Program-made: the position numbers and the translations under genes
Assembly: GCF_900188375.1 (NCBI RefSeq)
Contig: NZ_FZOO01000004.1
Location: forward strand, 412,437-476,436
Reading direction: 5' to 3'
Length of the DNA stretch: 64,000 nt
From: Geodermatophilus pulveris
GTDB lineage: Bacteria; Actinomycetota; Actinomycetes; Mycobacteriales; Geodermatophilaceae
Notes under the pieces: model-generated
The model's database searches: none
What the model saw: only the letters and a program-made list of their open reading frames with translations
Told to the model about the DNA's origin: nothing
Shown: in pieces, positions 1 to 7,924 of the stretch
Layout: the number at the start of each line of letters is the position of its first letter
Position numbering within the stretch: the stretch's first letter is position 1

Positions 1-281
1 AGATCCCGGCCGTCGCCCAGCTGCGCCGCCGGCTGCGCGGGGTCCTGGTCGCCCGGCAGTACGTGATGCTCGACTACGACTGCCCCAACGAGCTGCTGGA
101 GAAGGCGACCGCGCTCACCCCCGGCCTGGAGGGCCCGACGGTCAGCCCGCTGCAGACGCCGGGCTGGTCGGCGGTGCGCGCGATGGTCGCCCAGGGCGAC
201 ACCAACCGGGTGATGGACGACCTCTGGGAGCTCGGCGCCCGCGCGATCCTCGTCACGAGCATCCACGCCTGCAGGCTCTGA
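1..281 (+). CDS. hisG: ATP phosphoribosyltransferase, C-terminal end (partial)
   Basis: Only the last 92 residues lie in the window; the gene enters from the left edge and the frame is open from base 3. HisG couples ATP and PRPP to form phosphoribosyl-ATP, the first step of histidine synthesis. The visible part matches the C-terminal regulatory domain of the long form of HisG, which binds histidine: note the segment around LDYDCPNELLEKA, then GPTVSPL, and the ending ILVTSIHACRL. The long form works without HisZ and is usual in actinobacteria. A GC hairpin at 305-338 follows the stop and separates it from the convergent DUF2877 gene. Identification is firm for the domain; the catalytic part is not visible. 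Confidence 0.93.
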   Translation, partial: IPAVAQLRRRLRGVLVARQYVMLDYDCPNELLEKATALTPGLEGPTVSPLQTPGWSAVRAMVAQGDTNRVMDDLWELGARAILVTSIHACRL

Positions 282-304
282 CCCGGTCGGCCGGGAGCCG
301 CCGA

Positions 305-338
305 GCCAGGTGCCTCCCGCGCGCGCGAGGCACCTGGC
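305..338. terminator. Hairpin between convergent genes
   Basis: A 12-bp perfect stem (GCCAGGTGCCTC at 305-316 with its complement at 327-338) closes a 10-nt GC loop. It lies between the stop of hisG and the stop of the opposing DUF2877 gene, so it can serve both strands. There is no T-run, as is common for GC-rich actinobacterial terminators. Confidence 0.7.
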
Positions 339-345
339 CGGGAGG

Positions 346-1353
346 TCAGCGGCGGGTGGTGCGCTCCACCAGGTCGATCGCGGTGCACATGCCCAGCGCC
401 ATGGCCCGGCCGCTGGTGGCACCGGTGGACAGCAGCCCGGCGATGGCCGGCGCCAGCGGCCGCTCGCCGACCAGCCCGTGCAGCACCGCCGCGTACTCGG
501 CGCTCACCCGGCCGGCCGCTGCGTGCCGCAGCAGGGCCCGCGACAGCTCCGTCGTGCGGCCGGCGGCCAGCGCGGTCACCGCGGCGGAGAAGCGCTCGGC
601 GGCCGGGTGGCCCAGGAGCACCAGGCCGGCCATCGTCCCGGCCATGACGTCGTCCCCGGCCGGGGTGAGCCCCGGTCCCAGGCCGATCAGCCGGGTGGCG
701 GTGCGCAGCGCGGCGTCGAGGTCGGCCCGGCGGACGGCGCCCCGCAGCGCGGCCAGCGGCCCACCGGGACCGGCCGGCAGGCCGGGCAGGGTGAACGCGC
801 TGTGCGGCACTCCCTCGCCGTAGAGGGCGTTGCGCAGCAGACGCACCCCCTCGGGCAGCAGGGCCGGACGCGGGCGGGGCAGCCGCGGGCGCGGGTCCCA
901 CCAGGCAGCGGCGCTCACGGCGAGGTCGCCGACGACGATCCGCCCGCCGCCGACCTCGGCCGCCGCGTCCGGCGGCAGGGCGACCAGCGGGCGGCCGTTG
1001 CTCGGCCGGAAGAGCAGGCAGGCCAGCGGGAGCCGGGCCGCGTCGCTGGTGAGCACCCCGACGACGTCACCCCCGCGGTCGGTGGGCACGTGCAGGTAGA
1101 CGGCCGCCGGGACGCTCAGCAGCACGCGCGCCGGGCGGACCGGGCCGCGCAGCAGCGCGGCGACACCGGTGCTCGCCGAGGCGGGCACGGCGGTGGCGGC
1201 ACGGGCGACCGGGGCGGTGCGCGCGGTGGCCTGGGCGGACTCGCGCGGCAGCGGGATGGTGGGGAGTGCGGACCGTGCGGCGTGGACGCCCGGGGACGTC
1301 CGGTCCCCGGGGCGGCTGCCGCCCGGCCCGGCGGTCTCGTCGATGGTGCGCAT
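346..1353 (-). CDS. DUF2877 domain protein (AllH-like)
   Basis: 335 residues. The DUF2877 signature GLGPGLTPAGDD lies in the C-terminal half, followed by an Ala-rich helical tail. The E. coli member AllH (YlbF) is a subunit of the oxamate carbamoyltransferase acting late in allantoin breakdown, so a purine or ureide nitrogen role is possible; that is inference. It is divergent from a PucR regulator, a family named for purine catabolism control, which fits. No partner FdrA/AllF or AllG gene is in view, so the gene stands alone here. ATG at 1353 is chosen because GAAGAGG sits 5 nt upstream; a longer start at 1380 lacks a ribosome site. The first 60 residues are low-complexity. Confidence 0.75.
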   Translation of the reverse strand: MRTIDETAGPGGSRPGDRTSPGVHAARSALPTIPLPRESAQATARTAPVARAATAVPASASTGVAALLRGPVRPARVLLSVPAAVYLHVPTDRGGDVVGVLTSDAARLPLACLLFRPSNGRPLVALPPDAAAEVGGGRIVVGDLAVSAAAWWDPRPRLPRPRPALLPEGVRLLRNALYGEGVPHSAFTLPGLPAGPGGPLAALRGAVRRADLDAALRTATRLIGLGPGLTPAGDDVMAGTMAGLVLLGHPAAERFSAAVTALAAGRTTELSRALLRHAAAGRVSAEYAAVLHGLVGERPLAPAIAGLLSTGATSGRAMALGMCTAIDLVERTTRR

Positions 1354-1629
1354 GGCGACCTCTTCACGCTGGGAGACCACGGGAGGCGCCCGTCGGCTCG
1401 AGGCCCCCCGCCCGGGCCCGGTCCACCCGCTGGAGAGGTCGGACGGCCCCCTCGGCGGGGAACCGGCCTACCATCCACCGGGCGGAGAACGACCGGGTCT
1501 CGAACCTATGCGGCGCGTCGCACGCCCAAGTATGGCGGATCTCGCCAAGAATGGGGTGCCGCGTCCGGGCAGTGATGACAGGGTGCCGCCCTCTGGTCGT
1601 GGTCGACAGCAACTGAGAAGGTGGATGGC

Positions 1630-3576
1630 GTGACCCAGGGTGAAGCCTCCCTCGTCGTCCCCACGCTGGGTGAGGGGACGACCCCGTCCTGGGGTCACCT
1701 GTCCGCAGCGGAGGCACCGGTGACCGAGAGCCGCGGCGCACGGCCCACCTGGCAGGAGCGCATGGGCCTGACCCTGGCCGAGGCGCTGCGCCTGCCCGGC
1801 CTGGCCGGGACGGAGGTGGTGGCCGGCAGTGGCGGCCTGGACCGCGTCGTCCGCTACGTGGTCGTCGACGACCCCGCCGACCCCCTGGCGGTCGCGGGCC
1901 CGGACGTCCTCGTCGTCCTCGGCGGGCGGCTGCCCCCGGCCGACCCGGCCAACTACCGCGCCCTCGTCGAGCGGCTGGAGTCCATGGGCACCGCGGCGCT
2001 GGCCCACCGCCAGGCCGAGGGGCCCTCGCCGGTGCCCGCCGACGTGCTCGCCGAGGCCGACCGCCGCGGGCTGCCGGTGCTGGTCCTGCCGGCCACCGTG
2101 CGGATGGGTGAGGTGGTCTCCGAGGTGCTCGGCGCCGTCGTCGACCGGCAGAGCGAGGCGCTGGCGCTCTCCAACCGCATGCACGACCAGTTCATCGACG
2201 TCGCCCTCAGCGGCGGCGGGCTGGCCGAGGTCACCGCGCAGCTGGCGGTGTCGCTCGACGGGGTCGCCGTCCTGGGCCTGGGACCGGACCGGGAGATCGT
2301 CACCAGCGCCGGCCCGCCTGCCGACGTCGCGGAGATCAGCGACTGGCTGTGGCTGCTGGACGCCGAGGCCGAGGACGAGATGGCCATGATGGCGCCGTCC
2401 CGGCGGCTGTCGGGCCTGCGGGCCGACCAGGCCGTGGTCACCCCGGCCGACGTGCTCGCCGACGCCGACCTGTCCCCGGCCGACGGCATCCTGCTCGTCC
2501 CCGGCCACCACGAGCTGCCCGGCGGGGTGGGGGAGTACGCGGTCGCCCCGGTCATGGCCGGCGACCAGCGGCACGGCTGGCTGGTCGCCGTCCACCGGCG
2601 CGGGCCGATGCTGGTCGGCGCCGGCGCGGTGCTGGAGCGGGCCGCGGTGGTCTCGGCGCTGTCGGTCATCCGCCAGCAGGCCGTGCACTCGGTGGAGCTG
2701 CGCTTCCAGGGCGACCTGGTGCGCCGGCTGGTCGCCGGGGCGCTGCGGCACACCGAGCGGGCGCTGGCCCAGACCCGGTCCTTCGGCTGGCGGCTGGACG
2801 GGCCGGTCGCCGTCCTGGTGACCGCCACGGAGACCGCCGCCGACCCGCAGGCCGACCCCACCCGTGCCCTCGACGTCCTCGACCGGCTGGCCGACGGCTG
2901 GCGGGCGGCCCTGGAGGCCGAGGTGTCCGGCGCCGCGGTGGCCGGGCTGTCCACCGAGATCGTCACCCTGCTGCCCCTGGACGGGCGGACGCCGGAGGAG
3001 ATCACCTCGCTGGTGACCGCGGTGACCGGGCGGGTGAACGCGCGGGTGCGCCGCGTCGGGCGGGTGCTGGGCACCGGCATCGGGCGGCCGGCCGGCGCCC
3101 TGTCCGCGCTCGGCGAGGCCCACCAGCAGGCGTCCCGGGCCCTCGGCGTCGGCCAGGAGATCCACGGGACGCAGGCGGTCACCCACTTCGACCAGCTCGG
3201 CGTCTTCCGGCTGCTGTCGCTCATCCCGGACAGCACCGAGCTGCGCACCTACGTCGACGAGGTGCTGGGCACCCTCGCCGACGCCGCCGACCCCGACTCC
3301 GCGGACCTCCGCGAGACCCTGCGGGTGCTGCTGGAGACCAACCTCAACGTCGCGGAGTCCGCCCGGCGGCTGCACTTCCACTACAACACGATGCGCTACC
3401 GGATCGGCAAGCTGGAGCGGCTGCTCGGGCCCTTCACCACCGACCCGACCCTGCGGCTGAACCTGCTGCTGGCGCTGCACGCGGCCCGGATGCGCGGCCT
3501 GGACCAGCCGCACCGCCCGCCGGTGGACGCCGGGACGCCGCTGCCCCCGGACGACGGCCTCGACGCGCTGGTGTGA
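1630..3576 (+). CDS. PucR family transcriptional regulator
   Basis: About 648 residues in the usual PucR layout: an N-terminal PucR sensor domain (from GLTLAEALRLPGL to roughly residue 170), a central GGDEF-like region without a diguanylate cyclase motif, and a C-terminal helix-turn-helix of the HTH_30 type (ETNLNVAESARRLHFHYNTM). Such proteins are cytoplasmic activators, often of purine, ureide or amino-acid breakdown. It faces away from the DUF2877 gene across about 280 bp that should hold both promoters, so that gene is its likely target. GTG at 1630 is preferred because AGAAGG at 1616-1621 precedes it by 8 nt; GTG at 1621 is an alternative. The ligand cannot be told from sequence. Confidence 0.88.
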   Translation: MTQGEASLVVPTLGEGTTPSWGHLSAAEAPVTESRGARPTWQERMGLTLAEALRLPGLAGTEVVAGSGGLDRVVRYVVVDDPADPLAVAGPDVLVVLGGRLPPADPANYRALVERLESMGTAALAHRQAEGPSPVPADVLAEADRRGLPVLVLPATVRMGEVVSEVLGAVVDRQSEALALSNRMHDQFIDVALSGGGLAEVTAQLAVSLDGVAVLGLGPDREIVTSAGPPADVAEISDWLWLLDAEAEDEMAMMAPSRRLSGLRADQAVVTPADVLADADLSPADGILLVPGHHELPGGVGEYAVAPVMAGDQRHGWLVAVHRRGPMLVGAGAVLERAAVVSALSVIRQQAVHSVELRFQGDLVRRLVAGALRHTERALAQTRSFGWRLDGPVAVLVTATETAADPQADPTRALDVLDRLADGWRAALEAEVSGAAVAGLSTEIVTLLPLDGRTPEEITSLVTAVTGRVNARVRRVGRVLGTGIGRPAGALSALGEAHQQASRALGVGQEIHGTQAVTHFDQLGVFRLLSLIPDSTELRTYVDEVLGTLADAADPDSADLRETLRVLLETNLNVAESARRLHFHYNTMRYRIGKLERLLGPFTTDPTLRLNLLLALHAARMRGLDQPHRPPVDAGTPLPPDDGLDALV

Positions 3577-3694
3577 GGGCCGCACCGAGGACGGCTCCGA
3601 GCTGCAGATCCCAGCCCGGCGGCTGTGGGCGGTGTCGGGGGAGCTGACCGGCATGCCCGCCGTGGTCCCCGCGCCCGGAGGTGCGACCCGCTGA
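3577..3694 (+). pseudogene. Possible gene remnant (about 38 codons)
   Basis: Between pucR and the DUF5995 gene an open frame runs from the end of pucR to TGA at 3692-3694 and reads like the C-terminus of a protein (ELQIPARRLWAVSGELTG, then MPAVVPAPGG). Codon third positions are almost all G or C, as in real genes here, yet no start codon or ribosome site is present. It may be the leftover tail of a deleted gene; no family is recognised. Confidence 0.22.
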
Positions 3695-3708
3695 GCGGTC
3701 CGGGCACC

Positions 3709-4461
3709 ATGCCGGGCATGGGTTCGGACGTCGCCAAGCTGGTGGCCCGCATGGAGGAGGGGCTGGCCGGCCTGGAGGCCGACGGCGACCCCGCCCGCTT
3801 CTTCCACGGCGTGTACCTGCGCACCACCGTGGCGGTCGGTGCGGCGATCGACGCGGGTGCCTTCGAGGACCCGGCGTGGGTCGAGGAGTGGGACGTCGAC
3901 TTCGCCGACCTCTACCTCGACGCGCTCGCCGCCCACCGGCGCGACCCGGCGTCGGCGCCCCGGCCGTGGCAGCTGGCCCTCGGCGCGCGGGCGGACCTCC
4001 CACCGGAGGCGCACGTGCTGCTCGGCATGAACGCGCACATCAACTACGACCTGCCGCAGTCCCTGGTCCGGGTGATCCCGCCCGCCGAGTTCGACGACCC
4101 GGCGGCGTGGGACCTGCGCCGCCGCGACCACGAGCGGATCGACCGGGTGCTCGCCTCCCGGGTCGCCGCCGAGGACGCCGAGCTGCACCGCGCCGGGGGC
4201 CGGCGCACCCGGCTGGACCGGGCCCTGGCCCCGGTCAACCGCGCCGCCAGCCGGGCGTTCCTGCGCGAGTCCCGGCGCAAGGTGTGGGCCAACGCCGGGC
4301 AGCTGGACGCCGCCCGCCGGCGCGGGCCGGAGGCCCACGCGCGCCGGCTGGCCGACCTGGAGGCGGCCGCGGCGGCCCGGGTCGACGACCTGCTGCGCGG
4401 CGGGCCGGTGCTGGTGCGGCTGGCCGTGCGCGGCTTCGGCGTCCTGCTGCCCCCGGCCTGA
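3709..4461 (+). CDS. DUF5995 family protein
   Basis: About 250 residues, all-helical in appearance, with the family hallmark LLGMNAHINYDLP near residue 100 and a basic C-terminal half. Members are cytoplasmic proteins of unknown function, common in actinobacteria. No signal peptide or membrane segment is visible. The His and Asn residues of the NAHINYDL motif would suit a metal or ligand site, but this is speculation. ATG at 3709 or 3718 (MGSDVAKLVARMEEG) could be the start; neither has a clear Shine-Dalgarno site. Downstream, after about 80 bp, an SDR gene runs the same way with its own strong ribosome site, so the two need not be coupled. Confidence 0.75.
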   Translation: MPGMGSDVAKLVARMEEGLAGLEADGDPARFFHGVYLRTTVAVGAAIDAGAFEDPAWVEEWDVDFADLYLDALAAHRRDPASAPRPWQLALGARADLPPEAHVLLGMNAHINYDLPQSLVRVIPPAEFDDPAAWDLRRRDHERIDRVLASRVAAEDAELHRAGGRRTRLDRALAPVNRAASRAFLRESRRKVWANAGQLDAARRRGPEAHARRLADLEAAAAARVDDLLRGGPVLVRLAVRGFGVLLPPA

Positions 4462-4542
4462 GCCCCCGCGCTGCCGGGGACCCCGCCGTCGGCCAGGCTG
4501 GGGGCGGCGGCCGCACCGGGTGGCCGCGCGAGGAGGAACCGC

Positions 4543-5301
4543 ATGACCGAGGTCGCCCGTCCGCTGTCCGGGAAGGTCGCGCTGGTCACCGGCGCGTCGT
4601 CGGGGATCGGGGAGGCGACCGCCGTCGCCCTGGCCGAGGCCGGCGCCGCCGTCGCGATCGGCGCCCGCCGCCGCGACCGGCTCGACGCCCTGTCCGCGAA
4701 GCTGCGGGACGCCGGCGCCGGGGTGCTGGCGCTGGACCTCGACGTCACCGACGAGGCGGCCTGCCGCGACGCGGTCGCCCGGACCCGCCAGGAGCTCGGG
4801 GGTCTCGACGTCCTGGTCAACAACGCCGGGGTGATGCTGCTCGGCACGGTCGTCGGCGCCGACACCGAGGACTGGCGGCGGATGGTGTCCACCAACGTCC
4901 TCGGCCTGATGTACATGACCCACGCGGCGATCGACGGGATGGTCGAGCAGGGGTCCGGCGACGTGGTGAACGTCTCCAGCGTCGCCGGGCGCACCGCCCG
5001 CAGGGGCGCCGGGGTCTACAACGCCAGCAAGTGGGCGGTGAACGCGTTCAGCGAGTCGCTGCGCCAGGAGGTGACGACGGCGGGCGTGCGGGTCTCGCTG
5101 GTCGAGCCGGGCGCGGTGGCCACCGAGCTGACCGACCACATCACCCAGCCCGAGGCCAAGGCCGCCATCCGGGAGACGGTGGCCGGCATGCGCCCGCTGC
5201 AGGCCGAGGACATCGCCCGGGCGGTGCTCTACGTGGTCAGCCAGCCGCCGCACGTCGCGGTCAACGAGGTGCTGGTGCGCCCCACCGACCAGGAGCGCTG
5301 A
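4543..5301 (+). CDS. SDR family NAD(P)-dependent oxidoreductase
   Basis: 252 residues, a classical short-chain dehydrogenase/reductase. The cofactor motif TGASSGIG lies near residue 20, NNAG near 95, the catalytic Ser in VNVSSVAGR near 145 and the YNASK pair of Tyr and Lys near 160. ARRRDR after the second strand suggests NADP(H) preference. The size and the ending VNEVLVRPTDQ resemble YdfG-like dehydrogenases acting on small hydroxy acids or aldehydes; the substrate is unknown. GAGGAGG 6-7 nt before ATG 4543 is a strong ribosome site. It converges on murA across the hairpin at 5316-5380. Confidence 0.88.
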   Translation: MTEVARPLSGKVALVTGASSGIGEATAVALAEAGAAVAIGARRRDRLDALSAKLRDAGAGVLALDLDVTDEAACRDAVARTRQELGGLDVLVNNAGVMLLGTVVGADTEDWRRMVSTNVLGLMYMTHAAIDGMVEQGSGDVVNVSSVAGRTARRGAGVYNASKWAVNAFSESLRQEVTTAGVRVSLVEPGAVATELTDHITQPEAKAAIRETVAGMRPLQAEDIARAVLYVVSQPPHVAVNEVLVRPTDQER

Positions 5302-5315
5302 ACGGGAACGCGCTG

Positions 5316-5380
5316 GAACGGCCCTCCTGCAGGGGCCCGCCCCGAGCGACAGCGAGGGGTGGGGGGCAGGAGGGCCGTTC
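5316..5380. terminator. Bidirectional hairpin between SDR and murA
   Basis: GAACGGCCCTCCTGC (5316-5330) is perfectly complementary to 5366-5380, a 15-bp stem enclosing a GC-rich 35-nt region that can itself pair. It ends one base before the murA stop and lies just after the SDR stop. Related GGCCCTCC/GGAGGGCC-type hairpins recur between genes here (about 7830 and 46935). Confidence 0.75.
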
Positions 5381-5381
5381 T

Positions 5382-6968
5382 TCAGTCGTGGAAGACCTCG
5401 ATCCGGGCGCCCATCTCCACCAGCCGCTCGTAGAGCTGCTCGTAGCCGCGGGCGATGATGTCGACGTTGCGCAGCACAGACGTGCCCTTGGCCGCGAGCA
5501 TCGCCAGCAGGATGCACACCGCGGGGCGCAGCGCCGGCGGGCAGACGACCTCGGCGCTGGACCAGTGCGTCGGGCCGCTCACCAGCACCCGGTGCGGGTC
5601 CAGCAGCCGGACGTCGGCGCCCAGCCGGGTGAGGTCGGACAGGTGGATGGCCCGGTTGTCGTACACCCAGTCGTGGATCAGCGTCGAGCCGGTGGCCGCG
5701 GCCGCGATGACGGCGAAGAACGGCAGGTTGTCGATGTTCAGGCCCGGGAACGGCATCGGGTGGACCTTGTCGATCGGCGCCTTGAGCCGGGACGGGGAGA
5801 TCGTGACGTCGACCAGCCGGGTGTGCCCGTTGTCGGCCAGGTACTCCGGGGACAGCGTGTAGCGCAGCCCCATCTCGGCGAGGGTGGCCAGCTCGATCTC
5901 CAGGAACTCGATCGGCGCGCGGCACACGGTCAGCTCGGAGTCGGTGACGATGCCGGCGGTCAGCAGGCTCATCGCCTCGACCGGGTCCTCGCTGATCGTG
6001 TAGTCGACGTCGGCCTCGATGACCGGCCGGCCGCGCACGACGAGGGTGGTGGTGCCCAGCCCCTCCACGCCGACGCCGAGCAGCTGCAGGTACAGGCAGA
6101 GGTCCTGGACCATGTAGTTGGAGCTGGCGTTGCGGATGGTCGTCGTCCCGTCGGTGCGCGCCGCGGCCAGCAGCGCGTTCTCGGTGACGGTGTCGCCCCG
6201 CTCGGTCAGCACGATGGTGCGGTCGGCGGTGCCCGGCGTGGTGACCGCGGCGTGGTAACGCCCGCCGCGGGCCTCCACCTCCAGCCCGAAGGGCCGCAGC
6301 GCGATCATGTGCGGCTCGACCGTGCGGGTGCCCAGGTCGCAGCCGCCGGCGTAGGGCAGGTCGAACACCGGGGCCCGGTGCAGCAGCGGGCCGAGGAACA
6401 TGATGATGCTGCGGGTGCGGCGGGCGGCGTCGGCGTCGATGCCGGCCAGGTCGAGCTCGTCGGGGACGACGAGGGTGAGGTCGCGGCCGGCGTCGTCCCA
6501 GGTGGCGGAGACGCCGATGGAGCGCAGCACGTCGAGGATCCGGTCCACCTCGACGATGCGGGCCACGTTGCGCAGCGTCGTCCGGCCGCGGTTGAGCAGC
6601 GCGGCGCAGAGCAGCGCGACCGCGGCGTTCTTCGAGGACTTGACGACGACGCTGCCGCGCAGCGGGGTGCCGCCGGTGACCCGCAGGTGGGTGGGCCCGG
6701 CCGGGCCGACGCTGAACAGCTCGCGCTCCAGCGCCTCGGACAGCCGGCCGAGCAGCTCCAGGGTGAGGTTCTGCCCGCCCTGCTCGATGCGGGCGACCGC
6801 GCTCTGGCTGGTGCCCAGCCGCTCGGCCAGCTGCTGCTGGGTCAGCCCGCGGTGCCGGCGGGCGTCGCGGACGAGCATCCCGATGCGGTGCATGGCGCTG
6901 GGGGTGCCGCTGCCGGCGTCCGGCGCGGGGGCCTCGGTGGTGGGGGAGGGCGGAGAGGTGGCCGTCAC
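5382..6968 (-). CDS. murA: UDP-GlcNAc 1-carboxyvinyltransferase fused to XRE-type HTH
   Basis: 528 residues. Residues about 25-85 form a Cro/C1-type helix-turn-helix (GLTQQQLAERLGTSQSAVAR). From about residue 95 a full MurA (EPSP-synthase fold) follows. MurA transfers enolpyruvate from PEP to UDP-GlcNAc, the first committed step of peptidoglycan synthesis. The Lys-Asn pair (SSKNAA, about 113-114) and the active-site Cys (GGCDLGTRTVEPH, about 210) are present, so it should be active and fosfomycin-sensitive in principle. The family is normally about 420 residues; the extra length is the HTH. GTG 6968 is chosen because a TACGGT -10 box ends 8 nt upstream with no ribosome site, suggesting a leaderless message; a longer frame to 7037 would run through that promoter. 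Confidence 0.9.
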   Translation of the reverse strand: MTATSPPSPTTEAPAPDAGSGTPSAMHRIGMLVRDARRHRGLTQQQLAERLGTSQSAVARIEQGGQNLTLELLGRLSEALERELFSVGPAGPTHLRVTGGTPLRGSVVVKSSKNAAVALLCAALLNRGRTTLRNVARIVEVDRILDVLRSIGVSATWDDAGRDLTLVVPDELDLAGIDADAARRTRSIIMFLGPLLHRAPVFDLPYAGGCDLGTRTVEPHMIALRPFGLEVEARGGRYHAAVTTPGTADRTIVLTERGDTVTENALLAAARTDGTTTIRNASSNYMVQDLCLYLQLLGVGVEGLGTTTLVVRGRPVIEADVDYTISEDPVEAMSLLTAGIVTDSELTVCRAPIEFLEIELATLAEMGLRYTLSPEYLADNGHTRLVDVTISPSRLKAPIDKVHPMPFPGLNIDNLPFFAVIAAAATGSTLIHDWVYDNRAIHLSDLTRLGADVRLLDPHRVLVSGPTHWSSAEVVCPPALRPAVCILLAMLAAKGTSVLRNVDIIARGYEQLYERLVEMGARIEVFHD

Positions 6969-6976
6969 GGGCCGAC

Positions 6977-6997
6977 ACCGTATCTCGCATGTGAGAT
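6977..6997 (-). promoter_or_regulatory. murA promoter -10 box and overlapping palindrome
   Basis: The imperfect palindrome ATCTCGCATGTGAGAT (6982-6997; 14 of 16 positions symmetric) abuts and shares one base with a TACGGT -10 box on the minus strand (6982-6977). The GTG start of HTH-MurA follows 8 nt later. A protein bound here would block the promoter, so autoregulation by the fused HTH is a reasonable inference. No good -35 box is seen. Confidence 0.55.
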
Positions 6998-7075
6998 GCC
7001 CCGGCACCCGCCACTCCGCGACGGACCGGTCCGGCATGCCGTGCCGGGGCGGCCCGGCCGGACCAGACTGCGGGC

Positions 7076-7822
7076 ATGGACGTGCTCGTGACGGGTGGGA
7101 CCGGGCGGCTGGGACGGCGGGTGGCCGAGCAGCTGCAGGGCGGCGGCCACCGGGTGCGGCAGATGTCGCGGCGGGGGACCGGCCCGGGCGGGGTCCGCGG
7201 CGACCTGGCGACCGGCCGCGACCTGTTCCCCGCAGTGGCCGGGGCGGAGGTGGTCGTGCACGCGGCCAGCGACCCGCGCGGCGACCCCTGGCAGGCCGAC
7301 GTCGCCGGCACCCGGCGGCTGGTGCAGGCGGTCGACCGGGACCGGCTGCGGCACCTGGTCTACGTGTCGATCGTCGGCGTCGACCGCATCCCCTACGGCT
7401 ACTACCACGCCAAGTTCGCCGCCGAGCAGGTGCTCCTGGCCTCCGGGCTGCCGGTGACCCTGCTGCGCATCACCCAGTTCCACGACCTCCTCGACGAGCT
7501 GCTGGCCACCGCCCGGCGCGGCCCGGTGCTGCCGGTGCCGATGGGCTGGCGGGTGCAGCCGGTCGACGTCGCCGAGGCCGCCGCGCACACCGCCCAGATC
7601 GCGGCCGGTCCACCCGCCGGCGACGTCGTGGAGTACGGCGGGCCGCAGGAGCTCACCGCCGCGGACGCCGCGCGGGCCTGGGCGGCCGCCCGCGAGCCGG
7701 GCACCCGGGTGGTGGCCACCCCGGTGCCGGGCCGGCTGTCGGCGGCGGTCCGCGACGGCGCCGCGCTGCCCACCCGGGGGGCCCGCGGGACGCGGACCTA
7801 CGCCGAGCACCTGCGCACCTGA
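7076..7822 (+). CDS. NAD(P)-binding atypical SDR (NmrA-like)
   Basis: 248 residues with an N-terminal Rossmann motif VTGGTGRLGRR and an atypical-SDR fold of the NmrA/NAD(P)H-binding group. VVVHAASDPRGDP follows the third strand, and YYHAKFAAEQ supplies the Tyr/Lys-type pair near residue 110. Members act as NAD(P)(H)-dependent reductases or as redox-sensing binding proteins; the substrate is unknown. No membrane segment. It starts about 110 bp from the HTH-murA start and is divergent from it, so the two may share control, but only murA has the palindrome close to its start. A hairpin at 7830-7877 follows the stop. Confidence 0.85.
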   Translation: MDVLVTGGTGRLGRRVAEQLQGGGHRVRQMSRRGTGPGGVRGDLATGRDLFPAVAGAEVVVHAASDPRGDPWQADVAGTRRLVQAVDRDRLRHLVYVSIVGVDRIPYGYYHAKFAAEQVLLASGLPVTLLRITQFHDLLDELLATARRGPVLPVPMGWRVQPVDVAEAAAHTAQIAAGPPAGDVVEYGGPQELTAADAARAWAAAREPGTRVVATPVPGRLSAAVRDGAALPTRGARGTRTYAEHLRT

Positions 7823-7829
7823 AGGAGGA

Positions 7830-7877
7830 CCCCCTGCCCCCACCGCTCGCAGGCTCGCGACGGGACCCTGCAGGGGG
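7830..7877. terminator. Hairpin after the NmrA-like gene
   Basis: CCCCCTGC (7830-7837) pairs with GCAGGGGG (7870-7877). The loop contains CGCAGGCTCGCGACGGGA, also found almost unchanged after the GGDEF-EAL gene near 28100. It lies 8 bp past the stop and fits a terminator that belongs to a dispersed hairpin family. Confidence 0.55.
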
Positions 7878-7924
7878 CCGCTGCCGGGATCCGCGGCGGG
7901 GAGGACGACGTCCGGGAGCCGCCG

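Noticed and set aside
1468..7311. A minus-strand open frame of 1947 codons across pucR, DUF5995, SDR and murA
   Set aside because: It is antisense to four well-supported genes and consists of Arg/Pro/Gly/Ala-rich sequence; long shadow frames are expected at this GC content.
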